Source: Actinoplanes palleronii (GTDB taxonomy: Bacteria; Actinomycetota; Actinomycetes; Mycobacteriales; Micromonosporaceae). From it: 64,000 nt of DNA. The stretch is taken from the NCBI RefSeq assembly GCF_016862315.1, contig NZ_BOMS01000147.1, positions 1 to 64,000 on the forward strand. Reading direction: 5' to 3'. The notes under the pieces were generated by a model. The model was not told the origin of the DNA. It ran no database searches and saw nothing but the letters and a program-made list of their open reading frames with translations. This document shows positions 7,630 to 16,720 of the stretch, in pieces. The position numbers and the translations under genes were made by a program. Every line of letters begins with the position of its first letter. Positions within the stretch are counted from its first letter, which is position 1.

Positions 7630-10600
7630 CTAACCGCCGTCCGGAGGTCTGTTTCCCAGGAGCTCGGGGCCGCGCGGGATCTCCGCCGCGAACTCGGTGA
7701 AGCCCGACACCTGGTCCTCGGTGAGCAGGTCGTAGACGCCCACCCGGACCGAGTCGAACCGGGCGCCGATCGGCAGGGTGGCCCGCGCCTTGTCCCGGGC
7801 GGCCGCCGCGGATTTCCGGTCTCCGGTGATCAGCAGGGCGAGTGCCCGCAGCTCCCGCAGGTCGGCGTCGGGCAACGGCCGGCGTTGCCAGCAGCAAGGG
7901 AAGTCGTGCAGGGCCGCGCCGGCGTGCTGCCGGGCGGTCGCCGGGTCGCCCCGGTGCGCGGCGAGGACCGCGAGGCGGACGTGCGCCACCGTCGACAACG
8001 CCGGATTCATCGCGATCGCGGTCTCGTAGTCCTTGAGGGCATTGTCGAGGCTGCCGCCCTCGCTGCGGGCCACCGCGCTGCGCACCGCCACGTCGGCGGC
8101 TCCCAGCGACAGCCGCCCGTCGTCGCCGCAGGCGGCCACCGCCTTCTGGTAGGTCTCCGAGGCGGTGGCGAAGTCACCCTGCCAGACGTACGCCCGGCCC
8201 AGCCCGTCCCACGCGGCCATCTTCGCCGGGTTCCGGGCCAGAGCCTGCCGGAACGCCTCCACGGCCTCGTCGTACGTGCCCTGCGCCAGGTGGATGTTGC
8301 CGATCGTGACCAGTGGGAAGGCCAGCCGTGGCCGCAGGTCGTACGCCTGCTGGGCGGCGTCCAGAGCCGAGGCGTGCCGGCCCTGGGCGAGCGCGACCCG
8401 GGCCAGTCCGTCATACGCGTACGCCGTCGCGGCACCGTCCTGGCCGGACTTCTCCAGCGTCGCGCGGAACTGCCCTTCCGCCTCGGGGTATTCGCGCAGC
8501 CGCTCGTAGGCGTCACCGATGCTGTTGCGCGCGTACGCGGCCTGCTCGTCGATGCGCAGCGCCCGCTCGTTGGCGGCGATCGAACCCCGGTAGTCGCCGC
8601 GGGCCATCAACACGTCGGCGACGCCGTGCGCGGCGAACGCGTTGGCGGGGTCGGCCCGCTGTGCGGCCTCGTGCATCCGCCGCGCCTGGTCGAAGTCGCC
8701 GAGGGCCAGCAGCGCCTTGCCCATACCGTCGAGCGCGTACGAGTTGTCCGGGTCCCGGCTCAACGCCATCTCGTGCGCTCGCAGTGACTCCTGGTGGAGC
8801 CCGCCCCGGCGGTAGGCGTCACCGAGCTGGTTCCAGCCCCAGGGTTCCATCGGGTTCTCCCTGGCCGCCTGCAGCAGGCTGTCCTGCTCCTCGCCGCTGT
8901 TGTCCAGGATCCGCGCCGCCCTGGCCCGCCCGTCCCAGGCCACCGCGTCCCGTGGGTCACGCCGGACGGCTTCCGCGAAGGCATGTGCCGCCTCGGCCGG
9001 GTCGTTCCGGGCCAGGTGCAGCTCGCCGAGGTTGCGCCAGACGTACGCGGCGCTGTCGTCGATGCCGCGCGCGCGTTCCAGCACCTCGAGGGCCCGGTCC
9101 AGGTCCCGCTGCTTGCGGTAGGTGTCGCCGAGACTGCTCAGCGAGTAGAGGTCGTCCGGGCGCAGCTCGAGCGCCTGCTCGTGTGCCGCCACCGCCTCCT
9201 TGTAGCGCCCGAGCGCCGCGTGCACCTCGCCGAGGCCGTTCCAGGCCGACGCGAACAGCACGTCGTGCCGCAGCGCCTCGTTGTAGTGGTCGAACGCCTT
9301 CTGGAACCGGGACCGGCGGGCCTCCAGGTTGCCGAGCCCGCACCGCGCGTAGGCGGACGTCTCGTCGATCGCCAGCGCCCGGTCGTACTCACGCTCGGCG
9401 TCGTCCCACCGGTGCTGCTGCAGGTAGGCGTTGCCCAGCCCGCTGTGCGGCACCGCCCAGTCCCGAGGGCGTTTCACGGCCTCCTGGTACGCCTCGATCG
9501 CCCGGACGTAGTCGGCCAGCTCCACGTAGGTGTTGCCCAGCTGGTTCCAGGACGCGTACCGGCACTCGCCGTTGGACAGCCGGTCCCACAGGTGCGAGGG
9601 GTTCAGCCTCGTGGTGACCAGGAGGATCTCCTTGGCCTCGGTGAACCGCCGTTGCTCGAAGTACAGCATGCCCACCGCGTTGCCGATGACCGCGTCGGAC
9701 GGGTCGGCGCGGCGGGCCCGCAGGAGCAGCCGCTCCGAGCCTTCGAGGTCGCGCACCTGCAGGCAGCAGATGCCGAGGTTGTAGATGAGCCCGCGTACGT
9801 CCGGCTGCCGGTCGTCGCCGGCCGGGATCGCGTGCGCCTCACCGACCGCGGACTCCAGTGCCTGCCGATCGCCGATCCGCTGGAAGTCGTGGTAGAACTC
9901 CAGGGCGCGGGTGAGGTGGCCGAAGCCGGCGTTGCTGATGCCCCGGTCGTCCGGGGTCAGCCCGTAGGCGATCCGGATCGCCGACGCCGTGACCAGGTCG
10001 TTGTAGCTGCGCCAGGTGTCACCGGACTGCGCGGTGACGGTGAACTCGTGCGGCATGGCCTTCCGCCCCCGGCGCACGTGGACGGTCAGGGCCAGGCTCT
10101 CGCCCTCGCGGCGGAGCCGGCCGGCGATCATCACGCCGGATCGGGGCAGCGGCCAGAGCTGCTTGACCGCGGCCAGCATCGAGCCGAGCGGCAGGCTCGC
10201 CCCGGCGACGTCGATGGTGCCGATCGCGGCCACCGCGTCGGCCCGCCCGCTCGGCGCCAGCGGTGCCAGCACGCTGGACGCCATGGTCTCCCGCCGGCTC
10301 AGCACGGCCGGCTGCAGGCTGACCGACGGGGCGGCCGCCCGGCGTCTGCGCGATTGCGCCTCGGCGGCGTGCACCGCTTCGATGCGCTGCAGTTCACCGG
10401 CGATCGACTGGGCCAGGGTGGCGCCGCTGAGCTCCGGATCCCCGGTGGCGTTCTCGAACGCCATCCCCATCGGCTGGGACAGCCAGGTGATCAGCCCGAT
10501 GGCCAGGAACAGCAGCAGCAAGATGCCGCCGACCTGCAGGAGCGCCAGGCCGGCCTGACGGAACTGCAGCAGGCCGTCCCGGCGGTGCTCGTCGAGCAGC

Positions 10601-10710
10601 AGGGCGAGCAGGCTGATCAGGCCGACCGCGACCAGCAGCACGACCGTGGCCCGTGCCAGCAGCCGCATCCGGCGGGCCCATCGCCGAGCGCCCCGATCCA
10701 GGATCACCAC
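7630..10710 (-). CDS. large membrane-anchored TPR protein
   Basis: 1026 aa, GTG start. Two N-terminal membrane spans (about residues 15-40 and 55-75) face a short helical linker rich in Arg. From about residue 300 to 1000 there are some 17 tetratricopeptide repeats (for example AWNGLGEVHAALGRYKEAV and AYARNSIGDAYERLREYPEA). TPR arrays are protein-binding scaffolds. The C-terminus has no catalytic motif. It stands alone: the tetR gene upstream ends nearby on the other strand. No partner is identifiable; it may organise a membrane complex. Confidence 0.8.
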   Translation of the reverse strand: MVILDRGARRWARRMRLLARATVVLLVAVGLISLLALLLDEHRRDGLLQFRQAGLALLQVGGILLLLFLAIGLITWLSQPMGMAFENATGDPELSGATLAQSIAGELQRIEAVHAAEAQSRRRRAAAPSVSLQPAVLSRRETMASSVLAPLAPSGRADAVAAIGTIDVAGASLPLGSMLAAVKQLWPLPRSGVMIAGRLRREGESLALTVHVRRGRKAMPHEFTVTAQSGDTWRSYNDLVTASAIRIAYGLTPDDRGISNAGFGHLTRALEFYHDFQRIGDRQALESAVGEAHAIPAGDDRQPDVRGLIYNLGICCLQVRDLEGSERLLLRARRADPSDAVIGNAVGMLYFEQRRFTEAKEILLVTTRLNPSHLWDRLSNGECRYASWNQLGNTYVELADYVRAIEAYQEAVKRPRDWAVPHSGLGNAYLQQHRWDDAEREYDRALAIDETSAYARCGLGNLEARRSRFQKAFDHYNEALRHDVLFASAWNGLGEVHAALGRYKEAVAAHEQALELRPDDLYSLSSLGDTYRKQRDLDRALEVLERARGIDDSAAYVWRNLGELHLARNDPAEAAHAFAEAVRRDPRDAVAWDGRARAARILDNSGEEQDSLLQAARENPMEPWGWNQLGDAYRRGGLHQESLRAHEMALSRDPDNSYALDGMGKALLALGDFDQARRMHEAAQRADPANAFAAHGVADVLMARGDYRGSIAANERALRIDEQAAYARNSIGDAYERLREYPEAEGQFRATLEKSGQDGAATAYAYDGLARVALAQGRHASALDAAQQAYDLRPRLAFPLVTIGNIHLAQGTYDEAVEAFRQALARNPAKMAAWDGLGRAYVWQGDFATASETYQKAVAACGDDGRLSLGAADVAVRSAVARSEGGSLDNALKDYETAIAMNPALSTVAHVRLAVLAAHRGDPATARQHAGAALHDFPCCWQRRPLPDADLRELRALALLITGDRKSAAAARDKARATLPIGARFDSVRVGVYDLLTEDQVSGFTEFAAEIPRGPELLGNRPPDGG

Positions 10711-10781
10711 GACCGCAGCCTAGGAATCATCACTCGGCCACCGGCACCGTGTTGGCCTCGATCCGACACCGGAGGTACCGA

Positions 10782-11333
10782 TCAGCGAGGTTGTTCCAGC
10801 GTACGAAGGAAGTCGGCGAAGGCCTGACCGGTCCGTGCGGTGTCACCGGTGGCGTCGAGGTCCATCAGCAGGCCGCGGATGACCGCGAGGACCAGGGTGG
10901 CGAGTTCCGGCCGCCCGATGCTCCGCAAACCCTCCTCCAGCGGGCCGAGCCAGTCGGTCGTCGCCGCCCGGCGGAAGTCCGGCAGCAGCTGCTGGGCCGC
11001 GCTCGTACCCCACTGGCCGAACATCCGCAGGTAGGGCTGCCCACCCGGACCGGCGATGAAGGTCCAGGCGTCCGCCAGCGTGCCCGGATAAACCTGATCC
11101 GCCCGCACCCGCAGCAGCCCACCGAACGTGGCCAGCTGCCGTTCCCGCGCGTTCCCCAGCACCGCGCGCAGCAGGGCGTCGCGCGTCCCGAAGTGGTAGA
11201 TCAGCATCCGGGCCGAGGTGCCGGTCCCGGACGCCAGCGGCTCGAGCCGGTCGGGCAGGCCGTGCTCCAGCGCGTGATCCGTGCACGCGTCCAGCAGCCG
11301 CTGCTTGATCTCGGGTTGAGGTCGCCGTCCCAC
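10782..11333 (-). CDS. TetR-family regulator
   Basis: 183 aa, GTG start at 11333. The N-terminal region (IKQRLLDACTDHALEHGLPDRLEPLASGTGTSARMLIYHFGTRDALL, in part) is a TetR HTH with the LIYHFGTRDALL recognition helix and following turn. Divergent from an alpha/beta hydrolase gene 67 bp away and probably controls it. The effector is unknown. Confidence 0.85.
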   Translation of the reverse strand: MGRRPQPEIKQRLLDACTDHALEHGLPDRLEPLASGTGTSARMLIYHFGTRDALLRAVLGNARERQLATFGGLLRVRADQVYPGTLADAWTFIAGPGGQPYLRMFGQWGTSAAQQLLPDFRRAATTDWLGPLEEGLRSIGRPELATLVLAVIRGLLMDLDATGDTARTGQAFADFLRTLEQPR

Positions 11334-11347
11334 CGGCGCACTTTTTC

Positions 11348-11365
11348 ACGTAACTGGCGGTACGT
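11348..11365. promoter_or_regulatory. candidate TetR operator
   Basis: ACGTA-N8-TACGT inverted repeat in the short divergent gap between the TetR gene and the hydrolase. Placement fits autoregulation plus control of the hydrolase; not otherwise supported. Confidence 0.4.
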
Positions 11366-11400
11366 CTACCGTTGAGGGACCAGCAACAGTGGAGGTCAGG

Positions 11401-12096
11401 ATGAGGGTCGTTTTCGTGCACGGGGCGTGCGTCAAGGACGGTTCGTGGTGGTGGCACCGCACGGGCGCACTCCTCGCGGAGAAGGGGGTGCCGAGCGTGA
11501 CCCCGGCCCTGCCGAGCTGCGGCGAGACAGGTGTGCCGGGCGGCGCCGGCGGTCCCGGCCTGGCCGAGGACGTCAGCGCGGTCCGCCGCGTGCTGCTGGA
11601 CAGTGCCGAGCCGACGATCGTCGTCGCACACAGTTACGGCGGGATCGTGACGGCCGAGGCGGCCGCCGGCCTCGCGTCAGTGCGGCACCTGCTGCTGATC
11701 TCCAGCTACCTGCCCGAGCCGGGCCAGAGCCTGTCCGATTTCGGCGACGGCGCCCCCGCCCCGTTCCTCGACGTCGATCTCGAAGCCGGCACGTTCGGGG
11801 TGCGCCCCGAGCTGCTGATCGACACGTTCCTGCACGACTGCGACGCCGACGTCCAGGCCGCGGGCGCGGATCACCTCGCCCGCCAGTCCGTGCAGGTCAC
11901 CGCCCAGCCGGTGAGCGCCGCCGCCTGGCACGACATCCCGTCGACCTACCTCGTCTGCGCCCAGGACCGCGGCACCCCGGCCCGCCTGCAGCGCGAATTC
12001 GCCCAGCGCGCCGCCCACACCGTCGAGATCGACGCGGGCCACCACCCGTTCCTGTCCCAACCCACCGCAGTCCGCGACCTCCTGCTAACCCTTTAA
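11401..12096 (+). CDS. alpha/beta hydrolase (esterase-like)
   Basis: 231 aa. I use ATG 11401, which has GGAGG at 11391-11395; an earlier in-frame GTG at 11389 overlaps that site. FVHGA is the oxyanion loop, AHSYGG holds the nucleophilic Ser, and GHHPFLSQP the catalytic His. Short form of the family related to salicylate-esterase-like and EstC-like proteins; substrate unknown. Likely TetR-regulated from the divergent gene. Confidence 0.82.
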   Translation: MRVVFVHGACVKDGSWWWHRTGALLAEKGVPSVTPALPSCGETGVPGGAGGPGLAEDVSAVRRVLLDSAEPTIVVAHSYGGIVTAEAAAGLASVRHLLLISSYLPEPGQSLSDFGDGAPAPFLDVDLEAGTFGVRPELLIDTFLHDCDADVQAAGADHLARQSVQVTAQPVSAAAWHDIPSTYLVCAQDRGTPARLQREFAQRAAHTVEIDAGHHPFLSQPTAVRDLLLTL

Positions 12097-12100
12097 CCCT

Positions 12101-12150
12101 TTCGGTACGAATACCGAGTCCCGTCCGCAGGCTACGAGCCGAGTCCCGCC
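12101..12150 (+). repeat. second dispersed repeat, copy 2
   Basis: TTCGGTACGAATACCGAG then TCCGCAGGCTACGAGCC, starting 5 bp after the hydrolase stop in the sense direction. Matches copies at 5171 (minus) and 30656. Confidence 0.7.
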
Positions 12151-12197
12151 CCTGAGGCCACCGCGACGCCGCGCTTCACCGGACCCGGCCGCGCCCC

Positions 12198-12228
12198 AGG
12201 GGCCTCGGCCGACTTGGCCGAGGCCCCT
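12198..12228. terminator. bidirectional hairpin terminator
   Basis: A perfect 13-bp stem, AGGGGCCTCGGCC with its complement, around a 5-nt loop. It lies between the convergent hydrolase and DHFR-like genes. It has no strong U-tract, as is usual in actinomycetes. Confidence 0.7.
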
Positions 12229-12270
12229 CGCATCTTCTCGGTCAGGCCCGGGGCCACCCCTGAGGATCGG

Positions 12271-12915
12271 TCACTTTCGCCAGAACAGGTGGTGCGTCAC
12301 CCCGCTCGGGCTGGGAACGACCTCCAGGTGGAATCGGTCGAGCAGCTCGTCGGGCGACTCCCAGAGTCGTACTCCGGACCCGAGCTTCACCGGCGAGACC
12401 GCTACGTGCAGGGTGTCGACGAGGTCGGCGTCGAGGAACTGACGGATGGTGGTAGCCCCGCCGCCGAGTCGGACGTCCTTGCCCCGCGCCGCCTCCTGGG
12501 CCTGTTCGAGGACCGAGGCAGGGTCGCCGTCGACGAAGTGGAACGTCGTGTCGGAGAGCGTGAATGAAGGACGCTGGTGATGGGTCATGACGAACACCGG
12601 GGTGCGGAACGGGGGCTCGTCACCCCACCAGCCGCGCCATTCGTGATCGTGCCAGGGCCCGCGCTGGGGACCGAACTTGTTGCGGCCCATGATTTCGGCG
12701 CCGATGTTGTGGGCGTAGTCCCGGGTGAGGTAGTCGTCGAGACCCCGGCTGCCCCCGGGATCGGTGCGCATGGGCCAGCTGGCCGTGGCGCCGGCCCAGG
12801 CGAACAGCCTCTCGGGGTCGACATGACCGAATGGCCTCTCCAGGGTCTGGTCTTCACCGGCACCGATTCCGTCACTCGAGACGTTGAAGTTCTGGACTTT
12901 CAGTAGCTGAGCCAC
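12271..12915 (-). CDS. dihydrofolate-reductase-like (RibD C-terminal) oxidoreductase
   Basis: 214 aa. GTG 12915 is chosen because AGGAGGAG lies just upstream and the product then begins MAQLLKVQNFNVSSDG, as in the family; the frame stays open further upstream. Conserved parts: EIMGRNKFGP, VFVMTHHQRP, and GGGATTIRQFLDADLVDTLHVAVSPV, the NADPH-fold signature. Members reduce pterin- or deaminated-riboflavin-like substrates, but most stand-alone actinobacterial copies are uncharacterised. No pathway neighbours here. Confidence 0.82.
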   Translation of the reverse strand: MAQLLKVQNFNVSSDGIGAGEDQTLERPFGHVDPERLFAWAGATASWPMRTDPGGSRGLDDYLTRDYAHNIGAEIMGRNKFGPQRGPWHDHEWRGWWGDEPPFRTPVFVMTHHQRPSFTLSDTTFHFVDGDPASVLEQAQEAARGKDVRLGGGATTIRQFLDADLVDTLHVAVSPVKLGSGVRLWESPDELLDRFHLEVVPSPSGVTHHLFWRK

Positions 12916-13040
12916 GTGCTCCTCCTGTGATGGCGATAACGGTGGTGAGACTGGGATCGTCATCATGAGGTCGGAGCCGGTCGACAGATCTTGACACGCA
13001 CCGGCAGAGTCAACTCTCTGTTGAACCTGTCACCGGTGTG

Positions 13041-13118
13041 TCAAGGACGGTCGGTCCGCGACGACCACCAGGTGAAGGGCCCGTTGGTCAAGGCGGGGAT
13101 GTGGCGGATGGCGGTCAT
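13041..13118 (-). CDS. 25-aa small ORF coupled to the MFS gene
   Basis: The ATG at 13116-13118 overlaps the MFS stop as ATGA, and AAAGGA lies 8 nt upstream. The peptide begins MTAIRHIPALTNG and ends SRTDRP at a TGA. It has no membrane span. It could be a real coupled peptide or the surviving start of a longer lost gene. I do not recognise it. Confidence 0.35.
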   Translation of the reverse strand: MTAIRHIPALTNGPFTWWSSRTDRP

Positions 13119-14299
13119 GAGGTTCCTTTCGACAACGGTGCGCCGGGGATGACGACCGCTGCGAGCAGCGGGAAGACGATGGCCGCGGCGAAGGCGACGC
13201 GATAGCCGCCGGTGCCGATGACGGCCGCCATGATCGGTGGGGTGAGGGCGGCGACCGCGTTCTGTGCGGTGTTCTGCACGCCGAGGGCACGACCGGCCCA
13301 GGCCCGCCCGGCGTATTCGCCGACCGCGGTGAACGCCAGCCCGTTCGGGCTCACCGACAGCACGCCCGCGACGAGCAGGGCGGCGACCGCCACCGAGGTG
13401 GTCGCGGCGGCCGCCAGCAGTGCCATGACCAGTGCGATTCCCAGTGCCACGATCCGCATCGGCCGGGTCCGGGAGCGCACCCGGTCGGACCACCAGCCGG
13501 CGCCGAGCCGGGCGAGCGCGCCGGCGATCTGGCCGGCCGCCAGGACCCGGCCCGCGGCCGACGGCTCCCAGGCATGTCGTTCGACCAGGAAGACCAGGGC
13601 GAACGTGGCCACCGTGAACTGCGGCACGATCAGCAGAGCGCTCGCGGCGTGCAACCGCCAGAGCACCGGCGTGCGGTAGGGCGATCCGGTCGCCGTCCCG
13701 GCGGTGGCCGGGGCCGCTTCCGGATTTCGTACGACGATGGCCACCAGCGCCGCCGCCACCAGGCAGAACGCCCCGAGGAACAGCAGCGCGGCGGGGCGGG
13801 TCAGGGACGGCAGCACCAGGGCCGCGACGGCCACGCCGAGCGGTTGCGCGGTCTGCCGCAGCCCCATCGCGAGTCCGCGCTCGTGGGCCGCGAACCAGCC
13901 GAGGATCAGGCGGCCGCTGGAGGCGTGCACGGCGGCGCCGGCCGCCCCGGCGAGCAGGAAGCAGACGCCCAGCGCGACCGTGCCACCGGCCGCGATGCCG
14001 GCCAGCAGGATGACGCCCGCCGTGGCCAGGCCGATGGTCAGCACCCACCGTTCGCCCCAGCGGTCGGCGGCGGCGCCCCACGCGATCAGGGTGGCGAGCA
14101 GTCCCACGGTCGGTGCGGCGGCGAGCAGACCGGCCTGCGCCAGCGTGAGCCCGTCCGCCATCAGGGCCGGGATCAGGTAGGCCAGTCCGAACTGGAAGGC
14201 GCAGCCGGCGGTCATGGCCACCATGCCGATCACCAGCACGGCCCAGCGCCGCCGCCCGGCGTTCACGAACTCCGTCGATTCACCAGAACTCCTCAGCAT
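13115..14299 (-). CDS. MFS transporter (12 TMS)
   Basis: 394 aa. ATG 14299 (MLRSSGESTEFV) puts a short cytoplasmic tail before the first span; the frame extends 22 codons upstream, into the marR promoter region. Twelve hydrophobic segments, motif-A-like AAADRWGER at about residues 77-85, and a repeat of it at WWSDRVRSRTR. Similar to cyanate/sugar-phosphate-type MFS proteins; substrate unknown. It is divergent from a marR gene and probably under its control. Confidence 0.83.
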   Translation of the reverse strand: MLRSSGESTEFVNAGRRRWAVLVIGMVAMTAGCAFQFGLAYLIPALMADGLTLAQAGLLAAAPTVGLLATLIAWGAAADRWGERWVLTIGLATAGVILLAGIAAGGTVALGVCFLLAGAAGAAVHASSGRLILGWFAAHERGLAMGLRQTAQPLGVAVAALVLPSLTRPAALLFLGAFCLVAAALVAIVVRNPEAAPATAGTATGSPYRTPVLWRLHAASALLIVPQFTVATFALVFLVERHAWEPSAAGRVLAAGQIAGALARLGAGWWSDRVRSRTRPMRIVALGIALVMALLAAAATTSVAVAALLVAGVLSVSPNGLAFTAVGEYAGRAWAGRALGVQNTAQNAVAALTPPIMAAVIGTGGYRVAFAAAIVFPLLAAVVIPGAPLSKGTS

Positions 14300-14337
14300 G
14301 CTGTCATCTATTCGATGCCTGATAGCTAACAGCATGC
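14296..14337. promoter_or_regulatory. inverted repeat in the MFS/marR divergent gap
   Basis: GCATGCTGT at 14296-14304 and ACAGCATGC at 14329-14337 are exact inverted repeats. The left arm covers the MFS start codon. TACGCT at 14351-14356 may be the -10 of a leaderless marR transcript. Candidate MarR operator. Confidence 0.45.
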
Positions 14338-14363
14338 GGATGCCTCCCGCTACGCTGAGTGGC

Positions 14364-14795
14364 ATGCATTACTCGGAGCGCCTTCTCGGCCACGTGAAGC
14401 GGGCGGAACAGGTCACCCAGGCGGCGAAGGAGTTCGTGTTGCGCGACTTCGGGATGACCCCGGCGCAGCAGAGCGCGCTCGCGATCCTGTCCGACCATGA
14501 CGGGATCACGGCCGCGCAGCTGGCCCGGGAGTGCGCCGTGACGCCACAGACGATGAACAGCACCCTCGGCCGGCTGGACCGGCGCGGCCTCATCGAGCGC
14601 CGGCCGCACCCGATGCACGGCACGTTGATCGAGATCCGGATGACCCCGGCCGGCCGGGCGGCCTTCGAGCAGGCCGACGCCCGGGTCGCCGAGCTGGATG
14701 TGGCCCTGAGCGCCGGCCTCTCCGCATCCGAGTCGACGCTGCTCAAACAGCTGCTCGAACGGGTCGGCGACAACGCCGCCGCCACTCGGCGCTGA
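14364..14795 (+). CDS. MarR-family regulator
   Basis: 143 aa starting MHYSERLLGHVK at ATG 14364. Winged helix with LARECAVTPQTMNSTLGRLDRRGLIER (recognition helix in the middle) and the wing RRPHPMHGTLIEIRMTPAGR. The family binds palindromes and is released by small aromatic ligands. Divergent from the MFS transporter, the likely target. Confidence 0.87.
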   Translation: MHYSERLLGHVKRAEQVTQAAKEFVLRDFGMTPAQQSALAILSDHDGITAAQLARECAVTPQTMNSTLGRLDRRGLIERRPHPMHGTLIEIRMTPAGRAAFEQADARVAELDVALSAGLSASESTLLKQLLERVGDNAAATRR

Positions 14796-14903
14796 CGGTC
14801 CGGGAAGTTCCGCAACTACTCGGCGTTGGTGAATTCGTGTGAAACGAGATCACTCGGGTACCACCACAGCGTCACCATGAACACGAACTGAGGGGGCGGA
14901 CCG

Positions 14904-15626
14904 ATGACCCGGCCATCGACACAAATGCGAATCGGCACTCCGCAACCGCTGGCCGCATCAATCGTCGCGCTCGCCGAAACACCCGATGACGTGCCGGGAA
15001 TCGACCTCCGGCTCGAGGCTTTGGCGCAGCTGGCCGCCGACCGGATCGGCGCCGCCGAATACGCGGCGGTCTCCACCCGGCCTAGCAACGGCTGCAGCAT
15101 GGTCGCCGCGAGTAACGAGCTTGTCGACGCGGTCGACGACTGTCCGTCACTGCCGCCGCTCGACGACGACGGCCACGACTCGTCCACGATGATCACCTGG
15201 CCGGGGTTCCGGGAGGCCGCTGCCGGGATGGGTCTGCAGGTGGTGTCGGTTCCGCTGTTCACCGGCAGCGGTGCGGCGATCGCGACCCTCGACCTCTACG
15301 GCCGGGACGCGGACGCGATGGCGCCGCTGACCGCCGGGATCGGCGCCGCCTATGACGCCGACCTGGCACCGGAGAACGACCACGAAGAGTCGCCGGAGCT
15401 GGACGCCGGCAGCGAGGAACTGATCGCCGGTTTCACCGAGGCCCTGTCGGTACGCGCCACCATCCAACTCGCCCTCGACCTGGTCGGCGAACGGCCCGAC
15501 GTCGGCGCCCGCCACGCCTACCCGGAATTGCGCCTGCACGCCGCCGACCGGGGAGTGTCGCTCCTGACCGCCGCGAACAATGTCATTTCCGAGAAACTGG
15601 CGGGCCATTTCAAGAATCACGAATAG
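14904..15626 (+). CDS. GAF-like protein with weak ANTAR-like C-terminus
   Basis: 240 aa. Residues about 20-145 look like a GAF sensor (ADRIGAAEYAAVS, then VSVPLFTGSGAAIATLDLYG). Residues about 170-235 follow the ANTAR pattern (LSVRATIQLALDLVGERPDVGARHAYPELRLHAADR), but key aromatic and Lys positions are not typical. ANTAR proteins bind RNA antiterminator hairpins; whether this one still can is unclear. Stands alone, with its own leader. Confidence 0.6.
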   Translation: MTRPSTQMRIGTPQPLAASIVALAETPDDVPGIDLRLEALAQLAADRIGAAEYAAVSTRPSNGCSMVAASNELVDAVDDCPSLPPLDDDGHDSSTMITWPGFREAAAGMGLQVVSVPLFTGSGAAIATLDLYGRDADAMAPLTAGIGAAYDADLAPENDHEESPELDAGSEELIAGFTEALSVRATIQLALDLVGERPDVGARHAYPELRLHAADRGVSLLTAANNVISEKLAGHFKNHE

Positions 15627-15752
15627 ACGATGGACTGACGCATAGCAGCGGGCCGTGACGGTGACAGCAACGAATGCCTCACGGCCCCTTTACATATTGT
15701 TCTCGGGCGCTCACGACTCGCTGTCGATCACCGGCTCGGGCATGCTTATCTC

Positions 15753-16720
15753 ATGCTGGGTGTGGACAAGACCGAGGAGACCCCTCCCGACCCGGGTGCC
15801 CCGGCCCAACGGATCGCGTATTACCCGAGCTGGTCGGTGTACGGCAACGCGCTCTACCCGAAGACGCTGGACACCAACGGCACGGCGTCGCGGCTCACCA
15901 CGCTGATGTACGCGTTCGCGAACATCGACCCGGTCAACCTGACCTGCATGGCCGGGCGGCCGCCGGGGTCTTCGACGGCATCGATCTGGACTGGGAGTTC
16001 CCGGCGACCGAGGCCCGGGCCGGCAACCACTACGGCCCGCAGGACACCGCGAACTTCACCGCGCTGCTGGCCGAGTTCCGCAGCCAGCTCGACGCGCTCG
16101 GCGGCGCGCACCGGTCGCTGACCGCGGCGGTGCCGGCCGGTCCGGACGCCATCGTAAACCTGCAGCTGTCCCAGCTCGGCACCTACCTGGACCTGGCCAA
16201 CGTCATGTCGTACGACATGCACGGCGCCTGGGAGACCGCCGGCCCGACCAACTTCAACGCCCCGCTGTACGACTCGCCGGCCAGCCCGTCCGCGGGCGGG
16301 AAGATGACCGCCGACGACGCGGTCAAGGCGTACCTGGCCGGCGGGTTCCCGGCGGGCAAGCTGACCCTGGGCGTGCCGTTCTACGCCCGCGGCTGGACCG
16401 GAGTGCCGGCCGGTGACACGTTCGGCCTGTACCAGCCGGTCACCGGCCCGACCGCCGCCTTCCCGTTCTCCCAGCAGGAGGGCGTCGCCATGTACAAGGA
16501 GCTGCTGGCCGCCGGGAAGCTGACGAACCCGCACTACGACCCGGTGTCCACGAGCACCTGGGTCCACGACGGCACGAACTTCTTCTCCGTCGAGACCCCG
16601 CTCTCGCTGGCCGGCAAGCGCCGCTACATCAAGGACAACGGGCTGGCCGGCGTGATGATGTACTCGCTGGAGAGCGACGACGCGTCGGCGACCCTGCTCA
16701 AGGCGGCGACCGGCCTGTAG
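15753..16720 (+). pseudogene. GH18 chitinase, internal deletion and frameshift
   Basis: The N-terminal strand (RIAYYPSWSVYG, LMYAFANIDPVNLTCM) is in one frame. At about 15951-15965 it jumps directly into another frame beginning AAGVFDGIDLDWEFP, the catalytic DxxDxDxE motif. In GH18 enzymes roughly 95-100 residues normally separate these two parts, so about 300 bp are lost and the frame is changed. The C-terminal barrel (MSYDMHGAWE, GVPFYARGW, GVMMYSLESDD) is complete. No signal peptide is visible upstream, unlike secreted chitinases. A decayed gene. Confidence 0.85.

Noticed and set aside
8794..10827. Long plus-strand frames across the TPR gene
   Set aside because: Composition is Arg/Gly/Pro-rich with no motif; shadow of the TPR coding frame.
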